DNA of 8,065 nt from Candidatus Zixiibacteriota bacterium (GTDB taxonomy: Bacteria; Zixibacteria; MSB-5A5; UBA10806), in the NCBI GenBank assembly GCA_003520965.1, contig DOTU01000328.1, forward strand, positions 1-8,065, written 5' to 3'. The position numbers were made by a program, and so were the translations under genes. Below, piece by piece: positions 1 through 5,465 of the stretch. A model generated the notes under the pieces. The model did no database searches. It worked only from the letters and a program-made list of their open reading frames with translations, and had not been told where the DNA came from. Numbering within the stretch: position 1 is the stretch's first letter; every line of letters starts with the position of its first letter.

Positions 1-331
1 TGTCATTGACCTTATATGGCTTACTAAGGAAACCGTCGGCTTTCTCGGACAAGACCTCGTCGCGCGTTTCAGCCACTGAGTAACCGGTAACCACTACCAC
101 AGGCATCCCGGGATGCTCCGATTTGATTGCCTTAAGCAGATCGAGGCCATCCATTTTGGGCATGCGCAGGTCGGTGAAGACCATATCGTATTTGTCACGG
201 CGAAGCTTGTCCAGCGCCTCGTCGCCGTCAGCGGCATGAAGGCCCTCGAAATCGAAAATCTCCAGAATGTCGGAGAGCAATACCGACATATTGGGGTTGT
301 CGTCAACGATCAGTATTTTTTTGGTCAGCAT
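1..331 (-). CDS. response regulator, receiver domain (partial, C-terminus beyond left edge)
   Basis: Reading the minus strand from an ATG at 331 gives an uninterrupted frame of 110 codons to the window edge. It begins MLTKKILIVDDNPNMS and shows the complete set of receiver-domain residues: the acidic pair D10-D11, the phospho-acceptor D54 in FTDLRMPKMDG, the switch threonine T82 in VVVVTGYS, and the invariant lysine K104 in FLSKPY. It should therefore be phosphorylated on D54 by a histidine kinase in the cytoplasm. A purine-rich AAGGAAGGG lies about 10 bases upstream of the ATG and supports this start. The output domain, if any, is outside the window, so it may be a stand-alone CheY-like protein, an NtrC/OmpR-type regulator or a hybrid. 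No partner kinase is visible. It is transcribed divergently from the beta-helix gene, which may or may not be a target. Confidence 0.93.
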   Translation of the reverse strand, partial: MLTKKILIVDDNPNMSVLLSDILEIFDFEGLHAADGDEALDKLRRDKYDMVFTDLRMPKMDGLDLLKAIKSEHPGMPVVVVTGYSVAETRDEVLSEKADGFLSKPYKVND

Positions 332-421
332 AATCGAAATCCCTTCCTTCTGACCTTATCGGCAGGTTTAAGTGCGACTTTGGGGTTGCAGAGAAGATTT
401 TATGGGCTGTCCGGTCGGTTT

Positions 422-443
422 GGGCGGACACGCGGGTCCGCCC
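422..443. repeat. perfect 8-bp inverted repeat in the divergent intergenic region
   Basis: GGGCGGAC (422-429) and GTCCGCCC (436-443) form a perfect 8-bp stem around a 6-base loop, followed by CTACGGA. It is far more GC-rich than the AT-rich DNA just to its right. It has no T-tract on either side and lies upstream of both flanking genes, so it does not look like a terminator. The GGGCGGAC..GTCCGCCCCTACG pattern resembles short REP-like palindromes dispersed through many environmental genomes; that resemblance is from memory and untested here. The arm CGGAC (425-429) could also pair with GTCCG at 409-413. Confidence 0.6.
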
Positions 444-462
444 CTACGGATGTAAAAATATA

Positions 463-490
463 TTGACTACCTTATAATCTATTATATATT
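463..490 (+). promoter_or_regulatory. probable sigma-70-type promoter for the beta-helix gene
   Basis: TTGACT (463-468, five of six match TTGACA) and TATATT (485-490, five of six match TATAAT) are separated by 16 bases in a locally AT-rich stretch. Transcription would begin near 497 and leave a leader of about 60 bases before the ATG at 561. A perfect TATAAT at 473-478 is only four bases from this -35 box and so cannot pair with it. Confidence 0.45.
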
Positions 491-507
491 AACGATACCG
501 ACATCAA
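481..507 (-). promoter_or_regulatory. possible divergent promoter for the response regulator
   Basis: On the minus strand, TATAAT (complement of 481-486) lies 15 bases downstream of TTGATG (complement of 502-507). The spacer is shorter than ideal. If used, the transcript would start near 474 and have a leader of about 140 bases that includes the 422-443 hairpin. It overlaps the plus-strand promoter, so the two genes could compete for polymerase. Weak, pattern-based call. Confidence 0.22.
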
Positions 508-560
508 TTGTTTTACCTGCTGTGCCCGACTGACGAACCGCCAAACCAAGAGGTGGATGT

Positions 561-3146
561 ATGGGTAGGATAGCTTCACTAATAGCGCTGATACAGCTTG
601 CGGTATGCTCCTTGGCAACCGCAACCATCATCAATGTGCCCAACCAATATTCAACCATTCAGGCCGGCATCAACGCCAGTGTCAATGGTGATACGGTGCT
701 GGTGCAGCCGGGAATCTACCTTGAGCAACTAAATTTTAACGGGCATAGAGTGATGTTGGGATCGTTATATTTGACCGCGGGTGATACTACATATATTACT
801 TCTACCATAATTGATGCGGAATCGCTTGGAACGGTTATCACGTTCAACCATGGTGAAGATAGCGCTACTGCTGTGGTAGGGTTTACAATTCAGCATGGAA
901 ATAACGAATATGGTGGAGGCGGTGGTATTAATTGTACTTCAGCCAGCCCCGCTATTCGCAACAACATTATCAAGGGCAATTTATCCGGGTATGGAGGAGG
1001 GGGAATTTATTGCCTTAATTCCAACTCCATCATATCGAAAAACCAGATTATCGATAACTCATCTGGTTTTAATGGTTTTCCCGGCAATGGAGGAGGTATT
1101 AATGTTCGGGGAGGCAACGTCAAAATTCTCAACAATGCAATAATCAATAATCGAGCCGGTATGTTGATCGAGCCAAACGATGGGTTTGGCGGAGGTGTTT
1201 TTTGCAATCTGGCCAATACCGTGATCATCGGAAATCTTATCAAAGGTAATCAAGGCAGCATGGGGGCCGGGGGAATGGAATTAGCTTTTGGCAAGTTTGT
1301 AGTCAGCGATAACTTAATAATTGAGAATTCATGTGCCTTTGCTCGAGGCGGATCTGGGGGAGGAATCCATTCAGGAGATAGCACCTTCCTATATAACAAC
1401 TGCATTATTGACAACAATGCCGATACCTATGGCGGTGGGTTAGCATGCACGGCCGGGACAAAGGTAATCAATAATTGCATTGTGGGTAATCACGCAGGTA
1501 CCACTGCCGGGGGTTTGTATTACGAGGGAAATCCCATTATCACAAACACAATTATCAAGGCTAATTTCGCGAATGCTGATTCCAATATTGGCGGTTGGGG
1601 AGGAATCCCAACGGTTAGTTACTGCAATATTGGAGGAGGATGGTCGGGGCCAGGAAATATCGATACCGATCCTTTATTCCGCGATCTCGCAAACGGTGAT
1701 TACCATCTGATGTCGATTGACTGCGGAAACAATCGTCATTCACCATGCATCGATGTTGGGAGCCCGGCCATTCTGGATACCCTGTTAGAATGCTCTTTCG
1801 GACAAGGTTTGCCGTTAAGCGATATGGGCGCCTACGGGGGCGGATACCAAATCCAGCAATCGATCGGCAGGATAATAATCCCTATTGATTATCCTACTAT
1901 TCAGCTTGGGATAAACGCCAGCAATGAGAATGATACGATAATCGTCATGCCCGGGATATACTCTGAGAATATTCATACTACGACTCATAATATAGTCCTG
2001 GGGTCAATGTATCTCCTGACTGGCGACCTGGATTATATTGATGCTACAATTCTTGATGGTCTGCTTGCCGGTCCCGTTATTTATGTCCAGGCTGGTTTGG
2101 ATAGCACATCGGTAATTTGCGGATTCACTATCCGCCATGGTAGAGCCGGTTGGGGAGGAGGAATTAATTGCGAGTCATCACATCCCGTTATCCGAAATAA
2201 TATTATAAGAGACAATATTGGCTATCATGAATATGGCGGCGTAGGAGGCGGAATAAATTGCTTTTCTTCAAGGGCTGTTATAATCGACAATATTATCATG
2301 AATAACAGCTCAAACGATGTTGGCGGCGGCATATCTTTTATGGAATCTTTTGGCGGTAAGATAATAAATAATATGATTGTCGGTAATAGTGCAACCGGGC
2401 AAGGGGGGGGCGGTATTTTTGTTACTTGGGCACATCCCGTTATTGAGGATAATACTATAACTGGAAATGTATCCGGTTATTTAGGCGGAGGAATTTATTG
2501 CAGATATAACAATAATAATCCAATTATCCGGAATTCTATAATTTGGGGCAATACGGCTGTGTCCGATCCCGATTTCTCAATTGATAGCACATCTACAGTC
2601 ACAATTTCATATTGCGATATTGGTGGTGGATGGACCGGGATCGGTAATTTTGATACTGCCCCTTTATTTCGCAATCCAACGCTCTCCGATTATCATCTCA
2701 TGGCCTTTTCTTGCGGAGATTCCCTGAATTCGCCGTGTATCGATACAGGTGATCCGGGGATAATCGACAGCATCCTTTCATGCGTTTGGGGCCTTGGGAC
2801 GGAAAGAAGCGATATTGGAGCCTGCGGTGGCCGTCCGATTGTACCATTAGTTGGTATTGATGAGGAGCCTGTAGTGTTGCCACAGCGCATCCTCCTCTCC
2901 CAAAACTACCCCAACCCGTTCAATCCGACTACCACCATCGCCTACAGCCTACCCAAAACCGCCTTTGTCTCTATAGAGATATATGATATCCTCGGCCGCA
3001 GGGTCGAAACGCTGGTCAATCGGGAAGAGCAGGCTGGCCCCCACCAGGCGATTTGGAAAGCTGAGGATAAAGCCTCAGGCATTTATTTCTATCGACTGCA
3101 GGCGGGCGAGTGCACCGAAACCAAGCGGATGATACTGCTGAGGTAG
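561..3146 (+). CDS. secreted, internally duplicated right-handed beta-helix protein with type IX-like C-terminal sorting domain
   Basis: This 861-residue protein is probably exported and surface-attached or released. Residues 1-21 form a signal peptide (hydrophobic core LIALIQLAVCSLA, likely cleavage after ATA). Two homologous halves follow. Half A (about 23-430) opens INVPNQYSTIQAGINAS and half B (about 436-757) opens IPIDYPTIQLGINAS. Each continues with GDTVLV.PGIY / NDTIIVMPGIY, then coils of the form GGGI-C--S-P-I--N-I--N, typical of pectate-lyase-like parallel beta-helices. Each half ends with a matching block: SYC-IGGGW, PLFR, DYHLM, C-x7-C (C388/C396 and C718/C726), SPCID, and a D-[MI]-GA-x-GG end. 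Half A has about 84 extra residues, that is, additional coils. Residues 771-861 are a NYPNPFNPTTTIAYSLP...LGRRVETLV...SGIYFYRL domain ending KRMILLR, typical of type IX secretion/FlgD-like tails. A sound AAGAGGTGG site lies four bases before the ATG. Catalytic activity cannot be assigned; polysaccharide binding or cleavage, or adhesion, is possible. Confidence 0.93.
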   Translation: MGRIASLIALIQLAVCSLATATIINVPNQYSTIQAGINASVNGDTVLVQPGIYLEQLNFNGHRVMLGSLYLTAGDTTYITSTIIDAESLGTVITFNHGEDSATAVVGFTIQHGNNEYGGGGGINCTSASPAIRNNIIKGNLSGYGGGGIYCLNSNSIISKNQIIDNSSGFNGFPGNGGGINVRGGNVKILNNAIINNRAGMLIEPNDGFGGGVFCNLANTVIIGNLIKGNQGSMGAGGMELAFGKFVVSDNLIIENSCAFARGGSGGGIHSGDSTFLYNNCIIDNNADTYGGGLACTAGTKVINNCIVGNHAGTTAGGLYYEGNPIITNTIIKANFANADSNIGGWGGIPTVSYCNIGGGWSGPGNIDTDPLFRDLANGDYHLMSIDCGNNRHSPCIDVGSPAILDTLLECSFGQGLPLSDMGAYGGGYQIQQSIGRIIIPIDYPTIQLGINASNENDTIIVMPGIYSENIHTTTHNIVLGSMYLLTGDLDYIDATILDGLLAGPVIYVQAGLDSTSVICGFTIRHGRAGWGGGINCESSHPVIRNNIIRDNIGYHEYGGVGGGINCFSSRAVIIDNIIMNNSSNDVGGGISFMESFGGKIINNMIVGNSATGQGGGGIFVTWAHPVIEDNTITGNVSGYLGGGIYCRYNNNNPIIRNSIIWGNTAVSDPDFSIDSTSTVTISYCDIGGGWTGIGNFDTAPLFRNPTLSDYHLMAFSCGDSLNSPCIDTGDPGIIDSILSCVWGLGTERSDIGACGGRPIVPLVGIDEEPVVLPQRILLSQNYPNPFNPTTTIAYSLPKTAFVSIEIYDILGRRVETLVNREEQAGPHQAIWKAEDKASGIYFYRLQAGECTETKRMILLR

Positions 3147-3153
3147 TCAGGCT

Positions 3154-3175
3154 CTCAGGTCGCAGGCGACCTGAG
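3154..3175. repeat. perfect 10-bp palindrome just after the beta-helix gene
   Basis: CTCAGGTCGC (3154-3163) and GCGACCTGAG (3166-3175) are perfect inverted repeats separated by AG, so the 22 bases are an almost continuous palindrome starting seven bases after the stop codon. The two-base spacer is too tight for a good RNA loop unless the inner pairs open, and there is no following T-run. It fits a dispersed intergenic palindrome or a dyad binding site better than a terminator. Confidence 0.6.
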
Positions 3176-3192
3176 CTACAACTGCTCTTTGT

Positions 3193-3223
3193 GCCGTCAG
3201 AACTCCGATCCTGACGGCTTTCA
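3193..3223 (+). terminator. possible terminator hairpin or second palindrome
   Basis: GCCGTCAG (3193-3200) and CTGACGGC (3211-3218) form a perfect 8-bp GC-rich stem with a 10-base loop, followed directly by TTTCATATTT. The position between the beta-helix gene and the promoter of the next operon is right for a transcription terminator. The T-tract is short, so it is a weak intrinsic terminator at best, and the sequence could equally be one of the repeated palindromes clustered here. Confidence 0.4.
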
Positions 3224-3229
3224 TATTTA

Positions 3230-3253
3230 CGGTCGGGTTCGGGGACCCAACCG
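3230..3253. repeat. third inverted repeat in the same intergenic region
   Basis: CGGTCGGGT (3230-3238) pairs with ACCCAACCG (3245-3253) at eight of nine positions around a TCGGGG loop; the single C/A mismatch is internal. It is the third unrelated GC-rich dyad within about 100 bases. No T-run follows, so it is not an obvious terminator. Confidence 0.5.
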
Positions 3254-3304
3254 CACGGTTGATGGCTTGTCTATCCCCTTATATCCCATAAGACTAAAAA
3301 GAAT

Positions 3305-3333
3305 TTGCCAATAAGGCATATTTACGGTATAAT
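3305..3333 (+). promoter_or_regulatory. strong sigma-70-type promoter for the yggS-divIVA-punA-ileS operon
   Basis: TTGCCA (3305-3310, five of six match) is followed after exactly 17 bases by a perfect TATAAT (3328-3333). Transcription should start about 6-8 bases further on, near 3339-3342. That is only about three to six bases before the ATG at 3345, and it lies downstream of the alternative TTG (3333) and ATG (3336) codons. The promoter therefore argues for the 3345 start and for an almost leaderless mRNA. Confidence 0.6.
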
Positions 3334-3344
3334 TGATGGCTAAA

Positions 3345-4040
3345 ATGAGCTATCAAATTGCTCGTAATATCGAGTTGGTCAGGCAGAAAATTGCCAAACG
3401 ATGTCAAAGCCTGGGACAGGATACCGCCGGTATCACCATTGTTGGCATCACCAAAACCTACCCTCCCCAGGCCGCGTTTGAGGCTATCAAGGCGGGGCTT
3501 ACCGATTTAGGGGAGAACCGAATCCAGGAGGCGGCCGAAAAGATTCCCCAGGTTCAGCCCCGTCCGATCTGGCATCTGGTTGGCCACTTGCAGAAAAACA
3601 AAGTCAAGAAGGCGGTCGAGCTTTTCGACTGCATTCAGTCAGTAGATAGTGTCGAGTTAGCAGGCTCGATTTCGGAAAAAGCCGGAGCGATGGGGAAGAA
3701 GATGATAATCTTCCTTCAGGTAAACTCGTCCGGCGAGACACAGAAAAGCGGCTTTGAGCCAACCGAGATCACCAAGGTCATCGACGAACTTAAATCGCTT
3801 CCGAACCTGGCCATCTCCGGCCTGATGACCATCGGCCCTTTGACCGAGGATACCAGGCAAATCGAAAAGAGTTTCGCCATGACCAGGAATCTTTTCGAAC
3901 AGATTCAAAAAATGACGGGATGCGGTTTTAACAAGCTGTCTATGGGGATGTCAGGCGATTACGAATTGGCATTGGATTACGGGGCAAACGTGCTTAGAAT
4001 TGGAACAGCCATTTTTGGCGAAAGAAGAATCGATAAATAG
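3345..4040 (+). CDS. yggS: YggS/PROSC-family pyridoxal-5'-phosphate homeostasis protein
   Basis: This is a 231-residue cytoplasmic PLP-binding protein of the alanine-racemase-fold (type III) YggS family (YlmE in Bacillus, PLPBP in humans). Family members hold PLP and balance free vitamin B6 vitamers and amino-acid pools; no enzymatic reaction is established. K37 in IVGITKTYP is the expected PLP lysine. Other family signatures are LGENRIQE (55-62), WHLVGHLQKNK (76-86; usual form WHFIGHLQxNK), NSSGETQKSGF (127-137), SGLMTIGP, LSMGMSGD (198-205, phosphate contact) and RIGTAIFG (218-225). Length is normal. I chose ATG 3345 because its MSYQIARNIELVRQKI start aligns with family N-termini and because TTG 3333 and ATG 3336 overlap or directly follow the -10 box. 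No Shine-Dalgarno sequence precedes any of the three. First gene of the operon. Confidence 0.95.
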   Translation: MSYQIARNIELVRQKIAKRCQSLGQDTAGITIVGITKTYPPQAAFEAIKAGLTDLGENRIQEAAEKIPQVQPRPIWHLVGHLQKNKVKKAVELFDCIQSVDSVELAGSISEKAGAMGKKMIIFLQVNSSGETQKSGFEPTEITKVIDELKSLPNLAISGLMTIGPLTEDTRQIEKSFAMTRNLFEQIQKMTGCGFNKLSMGMSGDYELALDYGANVLRIGTAIFGERRIDK

Positions 4041-4048
4041 GAGGCGCG

Positions 4049-4645
4049 GTGAAGATATCGCCATTGGATATCAAAAAGCAGGAGTTCGCCGTCAAATTCA
4101 GAGGTTACTCGCCCGACGAGGTGCATGCGTATCTCGATATGATCTCCTCTGAACTCGAAGAGGCCCTCAGGAAAAATCTGGAGCTGGAGCAGAAGGTATC
4201 CTCGCAGCAGGAACGTTTGACCAGCTACACGCGTATGGAAACGGTTTTACATGAGACTCTGGTGACTACCCAGAAAGCCGCCGAGGACACCAAGGCCTCG
4301 GCTGAGCGGAAATCCGAGGCAATCATCGCCGAGGCCAACCTGGCCGCCCAGCGGATCGCTAATGAAACCAATGAGAGGCTGGTCAAAATCCAGAAAGAGA
4401 TTGTCGATCTGACCAATCAGAAAGAAACCATGATCGTCAGTTTTCGTTCGCTTCTGGAAACCCAGCTTGCGCTGCTGGAGTCGATGGAAAAACGGCAGTA
4501 TAAAAATGCTGAGGAATATACCCCTGTAAAGAAGAGGAGTGACCTCAGCGACGACGAACTGGAAGCGATTGTAGATGAATTCGAACGCAAACTTGCGGCC
4601 GATAAAAAAACCGATGCCCGGCCAAGGAGTGATAATGGACGTTAA
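4049..4645 (+). CDS. DivIVA-family coiled-coil protein
   Basis: This 198-residue protein starts at GTG 4049, preceded by a strong AGGAGG (4039-4044) that overlaps the yggS stop codon. The N-terminus is a clear DivIVA lipid-binding domain: SPLDIKKQEFAVKFRGYSPD, with F17 and R18 at the same positions as the membrane-inserting F17 and R18 of Bacillus subtilis DivIVA, and then DEVHAYLDMI. A short coiled coil (about 25-60) leads to a long Ala/Glu/Lys-rich coiled coil (about 70-150), ending in an acidic tail with DLSDDELEAIVDEFERKL. Family members assemble at negatively curved membrane, at poles and division sites, and recruit partners for division, polar growth or chromosome placement. Its exact role here cannot be read from sequence. 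Translation is probably coupled both to yggS and to the overlapping downstream gene. Confidence 0.88.
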   Translation: MKISPLDIKKQEFAVKFRGYSPDEVHAYLDMISSELEEALRKNLELEQKVSSQQERLTSYTRMETVLHETLVTTQKAAEDTKASAERKSEAIIAEANLAAQRIANETNERLVKIQKEIVDLTNQKETMIVSFRSLLETQLALLESMEKRQYKNAEEYTPVKKRSDLSDDELEAIVDEFERKLAADKKTDARPRSDNGR

Positions 4646-5459
4646 AACGCAGTTGAAAGAAACCGTTGATTCTATCCGCAGCCTGACCAAATCAACGCCT
4701 GCGATCGGGATTATCCTGGGCACCGGTCTGGGCGCGTTGGCTGACGAGATTCAGAAAGAGACTGTCATCACATACGATAAGATTCCTCATTTCCCATTAA
4801 GCACGGTGGAATCGCACGCCGGACGGATGCTATTCGGCAAGCTTGGCGGCAAGGACGTAGTTGCCATGCAGGGGAGATTCCACTATTACGAGGGCTACAC
4901 GCTTCAGCAGGTAACCTACCCGGTGCGAGTGATGAAAGAACTTGGAGTCAAGACCTTGATCGTCTCCAACGCTTGCGGCGGGATGAATCCGCAATTTAAC
5001 TTAGGTGAGCTGGTTTTGATAACCGATCATATCAATTTCCAGGGGACAAACCCGCTCATCGGACATAATGACGATAAGATGGGCGCGCGCTTTCCCGATA
5101 TGTTCAACTGCTACGACAAAGAACTGCGCAACTTAGCCGAGGCGGTTGCGTTAGATGAGAAAGTACCGTTGCAGAAGGGTGTCTATGTGGCTGTCTCCGG
5201 TCCGACTTTCGAGACCGCGGCCGAATATCGTTTATTCCGCATTATCGGAGGCGATATGGTTGGGATGTCGACCGTGCCGGAAGTGATCGTAGCCCGTCAT
5301 CAGGGGACGAAGGTGCTTGGATTTTCGCTGGTGACCGATTTGGGCCTTCCCGATGCCATGGAACCGTGCAGTCACGAGAGGGTCATGGCCGCGGCCGCCA
5401 AGGGTGAACCCAAGATGACCAAATTAGTAAAAAAGATTGTAGAGAGGATGAACGCTTAA
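4635..5459 (+). CDS. punA: purine nucleoside phosphorylase, trimeric (PNP/MTAP) family
   Basis: This 274-residue enzyme should cleave purine (deoxy)nucleosides with phosphate to give free base and (deoxy)ribose-1-phosphate in purine salvage. Signatures in order are the phosphate loop GIILGTGLG (25-33, T30), ESHAGRMLFG (H61), MQGRFHYYEGY (R81, H83, Y85), VSNACGGMNP (110-119), GPTFETAAEYR (E193), VGMSTVPEVIVARH (M211, S212) and SLVTDLG with D235. D235 aligns with human PNP Asn243, a residue that governs base recognition. Length matches bacterial PNP-I enzymes of about 270 residues. The ATG at 4635 is chosen because AAGGAG (4624-4629) sits five bases upstream and the protein then begins like the family. 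A longer in-frame start at 4575 would add 20 unconserved residues inside divIVA. The gene overlaps the end of divIVA by 11 bases. Confidence 0.94.
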   Translation: MDVKTQLKETVDSIRSLTKSTPAIGIILGTGLGALADEIQKETVITYDKIPHFPLSTVESHAGRMLFGKLGGKDVVAMQGRFHYYEGYTLQQVTYPVRVMKELGVKTLIVSNACGGMNPQFNLGELVLITDHINFQGTNPLIGHNDDKMGARFPDMFNCYDKELRNLAEAVALDEKVPLQKGVYVAVSGPTFETAAEYRLFRIIGGDMVGMSTVPEVIVARHQGTKVLGFSLVTDLGLPDAMEPCSHERVMAAAAKGEPKMTKLVKKIVERMNA

Positions 5460-5465
5460 ATAATC

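Larger units (their letters stand above)
332..560. other. divergent intergenic region
   Basis: This 229-base stretch separates the divergent response regulator and beta-helix genes. Its left half is GC-moderate and holds the 422-443 hairpin. From about 451 to 495 it becomes very AT-rich and carries the probable promoters. No convincing small gene is present: the plus-strand reading frame crossing 113-466 is antisense to the response regulator and lacks a ribosome-binding site. The Shine-Dalgarno for the beta-helix gene (AAGAGGTGG, 548-556) closes the region. Confidence 0.7.

Noticed and set aside
113..466. Plus-strand open frame of 117 codons across the left end
   Set aside because: It is antisense to a clear response regulator receiver domain, has no ribosome-binding site and shows no recognisable domain.
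473..478. Perfect TATAAT on the plus strand as the -10 box for the beta-helix gene
   Set aside because: It is only four bases from the TTGACT at 463-468, and no good -35 box was seen 16-18 bases upstream; TATATT at 485-490 gives proper spacing.
597..626. Lipoprotein signal at Cys16 (LAVC) of the beta-helix protein
   Set aside because: Valine before the cysteine does not fit a lipobox; an ATA cleavage site for signal peptidase I five residues later fits better, together with the C-terminal sorting domain.
900..2510. Recurrent GGxGGxGG and AATAATxATTAT stretches as a possible DNA repeat or CRISPR-like array
   Set aside because: They encode the Gly-rich and Asn/Ile-rich turns of the beta-helix coils, vary in DNA sequence and spacing, and stay in one reading frame; there are no identical repeats with unique spacers.
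3333..3344. TTG at 3333 or ATG at 3336 as the yggS start
   Set aside because: Both overlap or directly follow the -10 box and would precede the likely transcription start; the added residues (MMAK or MAK) do not match family N-termini and have no Shine-Dalgarno site.
4575..4634. Longer start for the purine nucleoside phosphorylase at 4575
   Set aside because: It would add 20 residues unlike the family and deepen the overlap with divIVA, while ATG 4635 has AAGGAG five bases upstream and gives the normal length.
4247..4723. Minus-strand open frame of 158 codons across divIVA and punA
   Set aside because: It is antisense to two well-supported genes with conserved motifs and is explained by their codon pattern.
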